DNA of 64,000 bases from an uncultured Rhodoferax sp. (GCF_946221635.1 NZ_CAMIHB010000003.1:62001-126000), one strand, 5' to 3'; positions 8,960-17,481 are shown, numbered from the stretch's first letter. Notes: generated by a model from the letters alone, not told the origin. Translations and numbers: made by a program.

Positions 8960-9985
8960 TTAGCGGCCCTGGCCGTTGACGTCGCGCTCCCAGCGCTGGA
9001 TCAGGCGCTTGCGCTCGGCGGCCTGACCGTACTTGGCGTAGTCGTAGTCGATCATCTTGATCTTGCGGAAGTCGGGCACGCGCGGGTCCACCTTGGTTTC
9101 GCGGTTGGACGGCAGCTGGAACTGCAGCGTGGCCGCACCCAGGGCCTGGGCGCCTGGGGTCAGCGCCCAGTCGTAGAACTTCTTGGCGTTCTCCAGGTTG
9201 CGCGCGCCGCGCACGATGGACATGGAGCCAATCTCGGCGCCCGTGCCGTCGCTGGGGGTGATGGTTTCCAGCGGGAAGCCCTGGGCCTTTTCGCCGGGGC
9301 CATCGTGCACAAAACTGATGGAGATGGCCGCCTCGCCGCGCGCCACCGCCTTGATGGGGCCTACGCCAGAGCGCTGGTAGGTGGCAATGTTCTTGTGTAG
9401 CTTGGCCAGGTAGTCAAAGGCCTTGTCCTCGCCCATGAGCTGCACCAGCGTGGCGATCATGGTGTAGGCCGTACCGCTGGAGGACGGGTTGGCGGACTGG
9501 ATTTCACCTTTGTACTCGGGCTTGATCAGGTCGGCCCAGGTCTTGGGAATGGGCAGCTTCTTCTTGGCCAGCAATTCGGTGTTGTAGCCAAAGCCCAGCG
9601 GGCCGGAGTAGATGCCTACCGTCTTGTAGCCGGATTGCGCGGCCTGCTTCTGGGCCCAGTCGTAGAGCTTGGGCAGCAGGGGCGACTTGTACTCCTGCGT
9701 CAGGTTCTGCTCGGCCGCCACCAGGTGCGGATCGCCGGTGCCGCCGAAGAACACATCCGTCTTGGGATTGGCACGCTCGGCCATGAGCTGGGCCACGGCC
9801 TCGCCCGAGCCCTTGGGCGTCATGTTGACCTTGATACCCTGGCTCTTCTCGAAGGTGACGGCAATCATGCTGCACCAGGGCGCCTGCCCCGAGCAGATGA
9901 TGTTGACTTCGCCGCCGGACTGGGCAGAGGCCTGCATTCCGGCCGCGGCCGCGAGGGCCAGCACCAGCAATGGTTTCTTTTTCAT
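8960..9985 (-). CDS. Periplasmic substrate-binding protein, AfuA-like
   Basis: A 341-residue binding protein beginning MKKKPLLVLALAAAAGMQASA, a clear Sec signal peptide. The mature part follows the FbpA/AfuA fold family: VFFGGTGDP, GFGYNTELLAKK, a TWADL(I)KPEYKGEI segment, SSSGTAYT, and ARGEAAISISFVHD. The twin-tyrosine motif that marks iron-binding FbpA proteins is not seen. The overall pattern is closer to AfuA, which in Actinobacillus binds sugar phosphates rather than iron. ATG 9985 overlaps the upstream ATPase stop (ATGA) and has GGAG upstream. Substrate specificity is unresolved, but 'iron' should not be assumed. Confidence 0.88.
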   Translation of the reverse strand: MKKKPLLVLALAAAAGMQASAQSGGEVNIICSGQAPWCSMIAVTFEKSQGIKVNMTPKGSGEAVAQLMAERANPKTDVFFGGTGDPHLVAAEQNLTQEYKSPLLPKLYDWAQKQAAQSGYKTVGIYSGPLGFGYNTELLAKKKLPIPKTWADLIKPEYKGEIQSANPSSSGTAYTMIATLVQLMGEDKAFDYLAKLHKNIATYQRSGVGPIKAVARGEAAISISFVHDGPGEKAQGFPLETITPSDGTGAEIGSMSIVRGARNLENAKKFYDWALTPGAQALGAATLQFQLPSNRETKVDPRVPDFRKIKMIDYDYAKYGQAAERKRLIQRWERDVNGQGR

Positions 9986-11073
9986 GGTTGTCTCCTGGAT
10001 TGAAAGACCGCAACGGTCTGGGGGGTCGAAAGGGTTTGGGGCAAGAGCACGCTCACCCCCTTGCGGGAAAGGAAAAGACTCACGGGGGCGCCCACCTCGT
10101 GGCATCCACCCTGCACTTCGGAAATGACGAGCAGATTGCCCAGCGCGGTGTGTACCCAGGTCTCCGTGCTGCGGCCCAGATAGGCACTGCGCTCCACCTT
10201 GCCGGCCAGGCCTTGTGTGCCCGCGGGTTCCATGCGCCAGGCCTGTGGGCGCACGATCACGCGCACCGGCCCCTGGCGCAATAGCAGCCCGGCATCCACG
10301 GTGAGCGGGCCCAGGCGGATGAGGCCGGCATCGTCGCAATGGGCTTCGAAGACGGTGGAGTCGCCCATGAAGCCGGCCACGAACTCGGTTTGCGGCTGCT
10401 CGTAAATCTCGCGCGGCGAACCAATCTGCACAATGCGCCCCTCCTGCATCACCACCACCTGGTCGCTGACCGACATGGCCTCCGCGTGGTCATGGGTCAC
10501 ATAGAGCACGGTCAGTCCCAGGCGCTGCTGCAGCTGGCGGATGTCTTCGCGGATGTGGCGGCGCAGGTTGGCGTCCAGGTTGGACAGGGGTTCGTCCAGC
10601 AACACCAGGGCCGGCTGCAGGGCCAGCGCCCGGGCCAGGGCCGTGCGCTGCTGCTGGCCGCCCGAAAGCTCATGCGGCATGCGCTCCTCCAGACCGCCCA
10701 GGCCCACCAGCGCGATGGCCTGGGCCGCGCGCTCGGCCTGTTCGGCCACCGACAGGCCCTGCATCTTCAGGCCGTAGCACACGTTGTCCCGCACCGTGAG
10801 GTAGGGAAACAGCGCATAGCTCTGGAACACCAGGCTCATGTCGCGCTGGTCTGCGGGCAAATGGGTCAGGTCCTGCCCGCGAAAGACGACCTGCCCGGCA
10901 TCCGGTTTTTCCAGACCGGCAATCAGGCGCAGCAAGGTACTCTTGCCGCAGCCCGATGGGCCCAGCAGCGTGGTCAGCCGGCGCTCGGGCACACGCAGGT
11001 GCACACCGCGCAGCGCGCGGTAGCCATTGGCATAGGTTTTCTCGATGCCGCGCAAGTGCAGGCCCTCGCTCAT
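9982..11073 (-). CDS. ABC transporter ATP-binding protein (AfuC/FbpC-like), first ATPase of the unit
   Basis: A 363-residue ATPase: Walker A GPSGCGKSTLLR, VFQSYALFPYLTV, LSGGQQQRTALARAL, LVLLDEPLSNLD and THDHAEAM. A TOBE-like C-terminal part follows, ending in a hydrophilic tail of about 25 residues. The start ATG 11073 overlaps the histidine-kinase stop in an ATGA, and its own stop overlaps the next start in another ATGA, so kinase, ATPase and binding protein are translationally coupled. It is a near relative of the ATPase at 5608-6660. Either could pair with the single permease, or they could be used under different conditions. Confidence 0.92.
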   Translation of the reverse strand: MSEGLHLRGIEKTYANGYRALRGVHLRVPERRLTTLLGPSGCGKSTLLRLIAGLEKPDAGQVVFRGQDLTHLPADQRDMSLVFQSYALFPYLTVRDNVCYGLKMQGLSVAEQAERAAQAIALVGLGGLEERMPHELSGGQQQRTALARALALQPALVLLDEPLSNLDANLRRHIREDIRQLQQRLGLTVLYVTHDHAEAMSVSDQVVVMQEGRIVQIGSPREIYEQPQTEFVAGFMGDSTVFEAHCDDAGLIRLGPLTVDAGLLLRQGPVRVIVRPQAWRMEPAGTQGLAGKVERSAYLGRSTETWVHTALGNLLVISEVQGGCHEVGAPVSLFLSRKGVSVLLPQTLSTPQTVAVFQSRRQP

Positions 11074-12173
11074 GCAGGAACCCGCAGCGTGGCATGCGCC
11101 AAGGGTTCGGTCTGCGCCGCCGTGGTCGGCAGGGCCGAACCCGATGCATGGCCTTCGGACAGCTGCCAACGCACGACGGCGTCCACCCCCACCACGGCAC
11201 CGTTCTGCATGCGGTTGTACAGGTCCAGGCTGGCCTGCATGGACAGGGCAATCTGCTTGCAGATCGACAAACCCAGACCCACGCCGGTGCCACCGCTGGC
11301 GGACTCGAAAGGCATGAACAGCCGCTCGCGCACCTCTTCGCCAATGCCGCCCGCGTTGTCCCACACCAGCAGCTCCACCTCGGTGGGCAGGTAGCGGATG
11401 ACCACGCCCAGGCTCGCGCCCTGGCTGCTCTGGTGGATGGCGTTGGCCACCAGATTGCGCAGCAACTCGCCCACTAGCCAGCCGTCGGTGTGCAGGCGCA
11501 CCGGCAGCGCTTCAAGCGACACGTCCAGGCGCTTGCGTGCCACCAGGGGCGCACATTCCACCAGCACGTCGCTGGCAATCTGCTGCAGGTCCACATCCGT
11601 CCACTGCGCGTTCTGCAGCTTCTGGTCCACCTTGGCCTTGGACAGCAATTGGTTGGCCAGATGACTGGCGCGGTCCACGGTGCGCAGCATCTTGGGCAAG
11701 GTCTCGGCCGTCTGCAGCTCGCCGGCTATCGCGCCCTGCAACTGGGTCTTGAGCACGGCCAGCGGCGTGCGTAACTGGTGCGAGGCCTCGGCAATAAAGC
11801 GCTGCTGCTGGTCGAGCGCCGCCTGCTGTTGCTGCCACTGGCTGTTGAGCCCGCGCACCATGGGCTCCAGTTCAGGGGCCGGTGCCTGGTCCAGCAAAGC
11901 TGTCTCGTGCGGTCGTCGGGCCGCCACCGTGGCCGCCAGGCGGCGCAAGGGTGCGAGGCTGCGCCCCGCCAACCACCAGGCCAGGCCACCAAGCCCGGCC
12001 ATCCCCAGCAACACCGCCAGCCACCACAGCCCCGCCGCGTCGGGCTCCGGCATCCAGCGCCCCAGTGCCGCGCCCGCCAGCGCCGCCAGCACTGCCAGGG
12101 CACCCGCCCCCAATGCCATGCGCGCACGCATGGAGGCGGGCTGCTTGGCGACGGGAGCCGACACCGCGTTCAT
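11070..12173 (-). CDS. Sensor histidine kinase with minimal periplasmic loop
   Basis: A 367-residue kinase. Two hydrophobic segments (about residues 20-40 and 49-68) are separated by only about ten residues, so there is almost no periplasmic sensor domain. A HAMP-like linker follows, then the H-box EASHQLRTPLAVL, an N-box around LLRNLVANAIHQSS, a G1 box DNAGGI and G2 GVGLGLSICK. The architecture is that of intramembrane-sensing kinases, which usually read the state of a partner transporter. It overlaps the response-regulator gene upstream and the ABC ATPase gene downstream by ATGA, tying it to this transporter. The TctE-like subgroup is the nearest named family. Confidence 0.93.
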   Translation of the reverse strand: MNAVSAPVAKQPASMRARMALGAGALAVLAALAGAALGRWMPEPDAAGLWWLAVLLGMAGLGGLAWWLAGRSLAPLRRLAATVAARRPHETALLDQAPAPELEPMVRGLNSQWQQQQAALDQQQRFIAEASHQLRTPLAVLKTQLQGAIAGELQTAETLPKMLRTVDRASHLANQLLSKAKVDQKLQNAQWTDVDLQQIASDVLVECAPLVARKRLDVSLEALPVRLHTDGWLVGELLRNLVANAIHQSSQGASLGVVIRYLPTEVELLVWDNAGGIGEEVRERLFMPFESASGGTGVGLGLSICKQIALSMQASLDLYNRMQNGAVVGVDAVVRWQLSEGHASGSALPTTAAQTEPLAHATLRVPA

Positions 12174-12865
12174 GCAGACTCCTGCGCCGGGCTGGCCAGC
12201 TCGTCCACCAGCAGGTAGCCGACGCCGCGCATGGTCAGCAAGGTGGTTCCCGTTCCGGGCAGGCGCTTGCGCAGGCGGTGGGCCAGCACGTCCACTGCGT
12301 CGGCTTGCTGGCTGGCGTCATCGCCAAACACGGCGGCAAACAGGTCGTCGCGCGAGACCGGGCGGCCGGGGCGGCTGATGAGAGTGCGCAGCATGGCCGC
12401 TTCGCGTGGCGCAATGTCCAGCGGGCGGCCCAAGCGCATCAGGGTGCCACTGGCCGTGTCTAGCTGCAGGTGGCCGCAGCGGAACTCCTCCACACCCTGG
12501 CTGCGCCGCACCAGGGCCTTGATGCGGGCGACCAGCTCTTCGGTATCAAAGGGTTTGGTGAGGTAATCGTCGGCTCCGACGGTCAGCCCCTGCACGCGCT
12601 CACCGGTGGAGCCGCGCGCCGTGACCACCAGCACCGGCACGCGCATACCCGCATCGCGGATGCGCTGCAGAAAGTCCAGCCCATCCATGCCCGGCAGGCT
12701 CAGGTCCAGCACGATCACATCGAAGCTGCGCTTGCGCACCAGGGCCAGCGCCTCCTGCCCGTCGGCACAGCACACGGGCGCCAGGCCACGCGACGCCAGC
12801 ACGCGACTGAGCGCGTCCACCAGATCCAGATCGTCTTCCACCAATAGCAACTGCATGGCCTGCAT
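12170..12865 (-). CDS. OmpR-family response regulator (TctD-like)
   Basis: A 231-residue regulator with a receiver domain (acidic pair VEDD, phospho-acceptor Asp in VLDLSLPGMDG, conserved Thr in VVTARGS, Lys in LTKPFD) and a C-terminal winged-helix domain (PREAAMLRTLISRPGRPVSRDDLFAAVFG). The likely start is ATG 12865 or 12856; an upstream TTG at 12892 is less attractive. It is the first gene of the two-component/ABC unit. The roughly 100 bases between it and the exonuclease stop should hold the promoter, but I see no convincing operator there. Its obvious targets are its own operon genes; it probably activates transporter synthesis in response to the substrate. Confidence 0.93.
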   Translation of the reverse strand: MQAMQLLLVEDDLDLVDALSRVLASRGLAPVCCADGQEALALVRKRSFDVIVLDLSLPGMDGLDFLQRIRDAGMRVPVLVVTARGSTGERVQGLTVGADDYLTKPFDTEELVARIKALVRRSQGVEEFRCGHLQLDTASGTLMRLGRPLDIAPREAAMLRTLISRPGRPVSRDDLFAAVFGDDASQQADAVDVLAHRLRKRLPGTGTTLLTMRGVGYLLVDELASPAQESA

Positions 12866-12981
12866 GGTGCTTGCTGGCCCGCCCTCCCACAATAGGGAAA
12901 CTGAGGGGAGCGGTTGAAAGGAAGTTGAAAGCAGCCCTGCCGCGCTGCCCGCCGGCGCGGCGTTGGCCGACAGTCCGCGCC

Positions 12982-14028
12982 TCAGAGTTGCTGGTGCCCT
13001 ACCAGCCCGCCGCGGTTGGAATACTTGGTCAGGGCGTCCACCTTTTCGACCTGCACTACGGCATGGCGCTGGTGGTAAACCTGTTCGCGCAGCCAGGCGA
13101 ATTCGGCCTGCAGTTCCGCATCATCCCCCAACCGCGTGGCCCAGACGCGCTGGTCGGCATTCCAGCGGTAGCCGCGTGCCTTGAGCAGGTCCTTGGCATC
13201 AAAGGGGGCATTGGTGGCGCTCAGGCGGTAGCTGGGATGGCGCGCAGCCTGCAGCAGGTGCGTCAAGCCCGTATGCTGCGCCAGTGGTAGCGGGCGCGCC
13301 AGCACCGCCAGCAGCGCGTGGCAATCCATCTCGGCGCGGTGGGCGTCGTAGAACCAGCCGTTGTCCTGTGCCAGGCTCTCCAGCTTGGCCGAGCCACGGC
13401 CTTGGCCTTTCCAGTCAATGTCTACAAACGAGCAAGCCCAGGCCACGTCGGAAAACGCAGGGAAGCGGGCTTCCACAAAAGGACGATCAAAACCGGCGTT
13501 GTGGGCGATGACCACGTCCACGCCCTCCAGCAACTGGGCCACGCGGGCCGCGTCCAGCGCCTGGCCGCGCACGTCGGCATCGGTGATGCCGGTGATCTTC
13601 ACCACCTCGGCGGGAATCGGCTTGCCAGGGTCTTCCAGTCCGTCGTAGACCTGCACCTCACCCAGGGGCAGGCCGGTGGCACTGTCCACATCCACACGCA
13701 ACAGGGCGAGTTCGATGATTTTTTCCTTGGCCTGGTCCAGGCCGGTGGTCTCGGTGTCCAGTACCAGGATGCGCGTGACGCTGCCCTGCGCCGTGCCCGG
13801 CCACTGCAGGCGCGGCTGCAGGCGGCGCAGCACGCGGTAGTCGGGATGGGCTTCCAGGGCCTGGGCCATGGCTTCGGGGTCGGTGGGCGCTACGGCCGGG
13901 ACAGCGGCGGCGGCAACGGCCTTGGCCACCACGGGCGCCTTGGCCGCACGCGGTGCGCGCTTCTTGGGCACAGGTTCACTGGTGGGCAGTTCGGGCAGGA
14001 AGTCAAAGCCCAGTTGGTCAGAATTCAA
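12982..14028 (-). CDS. DEDDh-type 3'-5' exonuclease (DnaQ-like)
   Basis: A 348-residue protein. After a Lys/Ala/Pro-rich N-terminal 90 residues comes an exonuclease domain of the DNA polymerase III epsilon kind: ExoI LDTETTG, ExoII AHNAGFDR and ExoIII HRAEMDC, giving all four acidic residues and the His. An approximately 100-residue C-terminal part (YRLSATNAPFDAKDLLKARGYRWNADQRVW) is a separate domain also found in stand-alone exonucleases of proteobacteria. The frame has no ATG near its beginning; TTG 14028 with a nearby AGG is the only reasonable start. It is a single gene, divergent from the flavodoxin gene, and is likely a repair or RNA/DNA-trimming enzyme rather than the replicative proofreader. 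Confidence 0.88.
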   Translation of the reverse strand: MNSDQLGFDFLPELPTSEPVPKKRAPRAAKAPVVAKAVAAAAVPAVAPTDPEAMAQALEAHPDYRVLRRLQPRLQWPGTAQGSVTRILVLDTETTGLDQAKEKIIELALLRVDVDSATGLPLGEVQVYDGLEDPGKPIPAEVVKITGITDADVRGQALDAARVAQLLEGVDVVIAHNAGFDRPFVEARFPAFSDVAWACSFVDIDWKGQGRGSAKLESLAQDNGWFYDAHRAEMDCHALLAVLARPLPLAQHTGLTHLLQAARHPSYRLSATNAPFDAKDLLKARGYRWNADQRVWATRLGDDAELQAEFAWLREQVYHQRHAVVQVEKVDALTKYSNRGGLVGHQQL

Positions 14029-14098
14029 AGGCGCACCTGAGGGAAAAGAGGTTCGCCATTATTGCCCCTATCATCGGCGCCAACTTTGGAAGCTCCCC

Positions 14099-14557
14099 AT
14101 GCAAATCACCATTCTGGTCGGCACCGTGCACGGCAATGCCAGCAACGTGGCCCAGGCCCTGCAACTCTGCGCCGACGACATTGGCGCCACCATAGCCGTG
14201 CTGCCCATGGACGGGCTGGACATCTCCGTCTTCGACCGCCCCGGCGCCTTCATCGTCTGCACCAGCACCACCGGCAGCGGAGATGTGCCCGACAATGCCC
14301 AGGGCCTGTTCCACTCGCTGGACGCGCAGGCCAAGTACCTGGGCCATGTGCGCTTTGGATTGGTCGCCCTGTGCGACAGCAGCTACGGCGACAGCTTCAT
14401 GGGCGGCGGCAAACAGTTTGACGAACGCCTGCGCGATCTGGGTGCCCAGCGCGTGGGGGACATCTGCGTGCTCGACGCCATGGAGGTGAGCGACCCCGAG
14501 GAAGCCGCCGTGGCCTGGCTGAAGGCCTGGGCAGTCCAACTGGTGACAGCTGCTTGA
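14099..14557 (+). CDS. MioC-like flavodoxin
   Basis: A 152-residue flavodoxin fold. The FMN-phosphate loop reads VGTVHGNASNVA, followed by the isoalloxazine-contacting segments CTSTTGSGDVPDNA and CDSSYGDSFMGGGKQFDERL. ATG 14099 is chosen because the fold starts there; the same frame is open upstream. The family comprises small FMN electron carriers such as MioC. It is divergent from the exonuclease (70-base interval) and followed by a dispersed repeat. The electron partner is unknown. Confidence 0.88.
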   Translation: MQITILVGTVHGNASNVAQALQLCADDIGATIAVLPMDGLDISVFDRPGAFIVCTSTTGSGDVPDNAQGLFHSLDAQAKYLGHVRFGLVALCDSSYGDSFMGGGKQFDERLRDLGAQRVGDICVLDAMEVSDPEEAAVAWLKAWAVQLVTAA

Positions 14558-14566
14558 AGAATACAC

Positions 14567-14623
14567 ATCAAAATAGGCGGTAGCCCCCGTATTTCCTGCG
14601 CGAGCAGCTTCTTTTTTGATAGC
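14567..14623 (-). repeat. Dispersed 'ATAGCTGC' repeat, copy 3
   Basis: On the minus strand it reads GCTATCAAAAAAGAAGCTGC, then TCGCGCAGGAAATACGGGGG and CTACCGCC. It fills nearly all of the 69-base gap between the flavodoxin and CoA-transferase genes and ends three bases before the CoA-transferase ATG, so that gene's leader is repeat-derived. Confidence 0.8.
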
Positions 14624-14626
14624 ACC

Positions 14627-15541
14627 ATGCCCTCTGCCACCCCGTCCCGCACCACCGCCCTGCGCCCGCTCAAGGGCGTACGCATCCTCAGCCTGGCGCT
14701 GAACCTGCCGGGGCCCGCCGCGCTGATGCGCTGCCAGGCCATGGGGGCCCGCTGCGTGAAGCTGGAGCCGCCGCCCCACCCCGCCGCCCCCCAGGGCAGC
14801 TCGGGCGATCCCATGGGCCAGTACAACCCCAAGGCCTATGCCGCGCTGCACGCAGGCATGAAGATCCTCAGTGCCGACCTCAAAACCGAGACAGGCCAGA
14901 AGGCCTTGCACCGGCAGCTGGCCAAGACCGACATCCTGCTCACCTCCTTCCGCCCCTCCGCGCTCAAGAAGCTGGGGCTGGAGTGGAAGACGCTGCACCA
15001 GCAATACCCGCAGCTCAGCGTCGTCGCTATCATCGGCGCCCCCGGCGCGCGCGCCGAAGAGCCGGGCCACGACCTCACCTACCTGGCCGAGAACGGCCTG
15101 GTCACCGGGCTGGATCTGCCCGCCACGCTCTACGCGGACATGGGCGGCTCGCTCATGGCGTCCGAAGCCGTGCTGCAAGCCCGCCTGACCCAGCTTCAAA
15201 AAGGCAAGGGCGTGCTGCAGGAAATCGCCCTGTCAGACGCGGCCGGCTACCTGGCTCTGCCGCGCCGCTGGGGCCTGACCACGCCGGGCGCAGCCGTAGG
15301 CGGCGGTCACGCGGGCTACCGCGTCTACCCCTGCCGGGACGGCCGCGTGGCCCTGGCCGCGCTGGAGCCGCACTTTGCCGCCGCGCTGGGTGCGGCGGCG
15401 GGTCTGCGACAATCGGGGCTGTTCGCAATGTTTGCCCCCGAGAACCACGCCGCCATTGCCGCCTTCCTGGCCGGCAAGACGCGCGCGGAGCTGGACGCAC
15501 TGGCCCAGGCCAAAGACATTCCCCTGCATACCCTGGCGTGA
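14627..15541 (+). CDS. Class III CoA-transferase (CaiB/BaiF family)
   Basis: A 304-residue member of the family III CoA-transferases and alpha-methylacyl-CoA racemases. It begins LKGVRILSLALNLPGPAALM and carries the GHDLTYLAENG segment that normally holds the catalytic Asp. It is shorter than the usual 360-400 residues, but no frameshift is seen. The family moves CoA between carboxylic acids or epimerises 2-methylacyl-CoAs; which applies here cannot be told. Its ribosome-binding region is provided by the repeat just upstream and lacks an obvious purine-rich SD. A strong terminator follows at 15562. Confidence 0.85.
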   Translation: MPSATPSRTTALRPLKGVRILSLALNLPGPAALMRCQAMGARCVKLEPPPHPAAPQGSSGDPMGQYNPKAYAALHAGMKILSADLKTETGQKALHRQLAKTDILLTSFRPSALKKLGLEWKTLHQQYPQLSVVAIIGAPGARAEEPGHDLTYLAENGLVTGLDLPATLYADMGGSLMASEAVLQARLTQLQKGKGVLQEIALSDAAGYLALPRRWGLTTPGAAVGGGHAGYRVYPCRDGRVALAALEPHFAAALGAAAGLRQSGLFAMFAPENHAAIAAFLAGKTRAELDALAQAKDIPLHTLA

Positions 15542-15561
15542 GCCAGCGCTGCGCCACCCCC

Positions 15562-15590
15562 AACAGGGCGCGCGGCGCCCTGTTTTGTTT
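15562..15590 (+). terminator. Rho-independent terminator after the CoA-transferase gene
   Basis: AACAGGGCGC (15562-15571) pairs perfectly with GCGCCCTGTT (15575-15584) over a 3-base loop, followed by TTGTTT. It starts 20 bases after the CoA-transferase stop and precedes the acyltransferase start. Confidence 0.8.
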
Positions 15591-15602
15591 CGTTGAGAGC
15601 CG

Positions 15603-16667
15603 ATGCCCCCGCACCGCCCCAGTTACCGGTTGATCGATCTGCTCAAGATCGTGGCCGCCCAGTGCATAGTCTTGCACCACTTCTCCGCCTACGGCCCCCT
15701 GTCCGACGCCGCTGCCGAGGCCGCCCCCGAACTCATGGAATGGCTGTACGACTACGCCCGCATGGCGGTGCAGATCTTCCTGGTCGTGGCCGGCTACCTG
15801 GCCGCGCGCAGCCTGGCCAAGTCGCAGCACACCGGGCTGTGGACGACGCTGTCGCAGCGCTACATGCGCCTGGTGATCCCTTTCATGGCCGCGCTGGGCA
15901 TCACGGTGCTGTGCTCGGCCCTGGCCAGGCCGTATCTGGAGGGCGATGTGGTACCCGCCCTGCCCACGCTGGCGCAGTTGCTGGCCCACGCCAGCCTGCT
16001 GCACAGCGTGCTGGAGGTGGATTCGCTCTCGGCCGGCGTCTGGTATGTGGCCATCGATTTCCAGCTCTACGCCCTGCTGGCCCTGCTGCTGTGGCTGGGG
16101 CGCGGGCGGCGCTGGTTTGCCGTGGCGCTGGTGGCCGGCCTCGCCGTCAGTTCCCTGGCCTGGTTCAACCTGGATGCGGATCTGGATGTCTGGGCGCCCT
16201 ACTTCTTCGGCGCCTACGGTCTGGGCGCGCTGGCCTGGTGGGCCGGTCTGCGCAGCCGGCACGGCGGCTACGCGCTGGGCCTCTACGCGGCCACGCTGCT
16301 GACCGGGCTGGGTTCGCTCGCGCTGGAATTCCGCGCCCGCATCGCGTTGGCCATGGGCATTTCCACGGTGCTGCTGAGCTTTGGCAGCGTGCAGCTGGCC
16401 CTGCCGCGCCGGGTCGACCGCTGGGTGCAGCGCCTGAGCAACTGCTCCTACGCGCTGTTCCTGGTCCATTTCTCGGTCCTGCTGCTGGCCAACGCCCTGT
16501 GGGAGGCCCTGGGCCTGGAAAACACCGTGCTGGCACTGGCCGCCATTGCCGCCAGCTGGCTGCTCAGCATCGCCGCAGGCCATGTGTTCCACACCCAGGT
16601 GGAACAACGCATTGACGACTGGCGCCGCGCGGCGCGTGGCGTGGCAGCCGCACTCGCCGGCAAATAA
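15603..16667 (+). CDS. Acyltransferase family 3 membrane protein
   Basis: A 354-residue integral membrane protein with about ten hydrophobic helices. The opening IDLLKIVAAQCIVLHHFSAYG holds the His pair typical of the acyltransferase-3 (OafA/YrhL/NodX) family. Such proteins acetylate or acylate surface sugars or other periplasmic acceptors using cytoplasmic acyl-CoA. It begins just after the CoA-transferase terminator, so it has its own promoter or reads through. No glycan gene cluster is adjacent, so the acceptor is unknown. Confidence 0.87.
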   Translation: MPPHRPSYRLIDLLKIVAAQCIVLHHFSAYGPLSDAAAEAAPELMEWLYDYARMAVQIFLVVAGYLAARSLAKSQHTGLWTTLSQRYMRLVIPFMAALGITVLCSALARPYLEGDVVPALPTLAQLLAHASLLHSVLEVDSLSAGVWYVAIDFQLYALLALLLWLGRGRRWFAVALVAGLAVSSLAWFNLDADLDVWAPYFFGAYGLGALAWWAGLRSRHGGYALGLYAATLLTGLGSLALEFRARIALAMGISTVLLSFGSVQLALPRRVDRWVQRLSNCSYALFLVHFSVLLLANALWEALGLENTVLALAAIAASWLLSIAAGHVFHTQVEQRIDDWRRAARGVAAALAGK

Positions 16668-16677
16668 AGCAAGCGGC

Positions 16678-16702
16678 CCTGCGCTGCTGCTGGCAGCGCA
16701 GG
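16678..16702. promoter_or_regulatory. Hairpin ahead of the YebC-family gene
   Basis: CCTGCGCTGC (16678-16687) and GCAGCGCAGG (16693-16702) form a perfect 10-base stem with a 5-base loop. It starts just after the acyltransferase stop and lies 46 bases before the next ATG. There is no T-run; it could be a weak stop for the acyltransferase or a leader structure. Confidence 0.5.
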
Positions 16703-16748
16703 TGTATAACCGCACCTCCTAACCCCAAGCAACACAGAAAGACTCCCT

Positions 16749-17462
16749 ATGGGCGCGCAATGGAAAGCGAAAGGCAAGGCCTTGGTGGCCGATGCCAAAG
16801 GCCGGCTATTTACCAAGCTGGTGAAGGAAATTACCGTGGCTGCACGCGGCGGCGCCGACCCGGCCTCCAACGCGAAGCTGCGCCTGGTGGTGGAGCAGGC
16901 CCGCAAAGTCTCCATGCCCAAGGACACGCTGGAACGCGCCATCAAGAAGGGCGCCGGCCTGACCGGTGAGGTGGTCCATTACGAGCACGTCATCTACGAG
17001 GGCTTTGCCCCGCACCAGGTCGCCGTGATGGTGGAATGCCTGACCGACAACGTGAAGCGCACCGCCCCTGAAATGCGCGTGCTGTTCCGCAAGGGCCAAC
17101 TGGGTACCAGCGGCTCCGTGTCCTGGGATTTCAACCACCTGGGGCTCATCGAAGCTATCCCCGCCGCAGCGGACGCCGACCCCGAAGTCGCCGCCATCGA
17201 AGCCGGCGCGCAGGACTTCGAGCCCGGCGACGAAGAAGGCAGCACCCTCTTCTACACCGACCCCACCGACCTGGACCTGGTCAGCCGCGCCCTGCCCAAC
17301 TTCGGCTTCACCGTGGTGTCCGCCAAGCTGGGCTACAAGGCCAAGAACCCGGTGGACCCCAGCAGCCTGAGCGCCGACGCGTTGGAAGAAGTGGAAGCCT
17401 TCCTGGCTGCCATCGACGGCAACGACGACGTGCAGAACGTGTACGTGGCGCTGGCGGGCTAG
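16749..17462 (+). CDS. YebC/PmpR/TACO1-family protein
   Basis: A 237-residue protein with the family's opening MGAQWKAKGKALVADAKGR, a basic FTKLVKEITVAARGG helix, the YEGFAPHQVAVMVECLTDNVKRT segment and the C-terminal DDVQNVYVAL. The family was first described as DNA-binding regulators and later tied to translation through difficult (e.g. polyproline) stretches. The N-terminus differs from classical YebC (MAGHSKWxNxxHRK), so this may be the second, YeeN-like paralogue. It is transcribed alone and ends at a bidirectional terminator shared with the convergent RTX gene. Confidence 0.92.
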   Translation: MGAQWKAKGKALVADAKGRLFTKLVKEITVAARGGADPASNAKLRLVVEQARKVSMPKDTLERAIKKGAGLTGEVVHYEHVIYEGFAPHQVAVMVECLTDNVKRTAPEMRVLFRKGQLGTSGSVSWDFNHLGLIEAIPAAADADPEVAAIEAGAQDFEPGDEEGSTLFYTDPTDLDLVSRALPNFGFTVVSAKLGYKAKNPVDPSSLSADALEEVEAFLAAIDGNDDVQNVYVALAG

Positions 17463-17481
17463 GTTTTCCATCCTTCCACAA

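Noticed and set aside
6638..9400. Long plus-strand open frame (920 codons) across the permease and binding-protein genes
   Set aside because: It is antisense to genes with clear domains, is rich in His/Gln/Arg/Gly as expected for a G+C-rich antisense frame, and shows no family motif.
5608..11073. Annotation of the ABC unit as a ferric iron transporter
   Set aside because: The folds match the FbpABC superfamily, but the binding protein lacks the twin-Tyr iron motif and the fused permease length fits AfuB; iron is left open, not claimed.
14627..15541. CoA-transferase as a truncated pseudogene because of its short length
   Set aside because: The frame is intact from the family's first strand to a stop followed by a strong terminator, and the catalytic-Asp segment is kept, so it is treated as a functional short member.
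16749..17462. Calling the gene yebC
   Set aside because: The N-terminus lacks the classical GHSKWxNxxHRK opening, so it may be the second paralogue; only the family is assigned.
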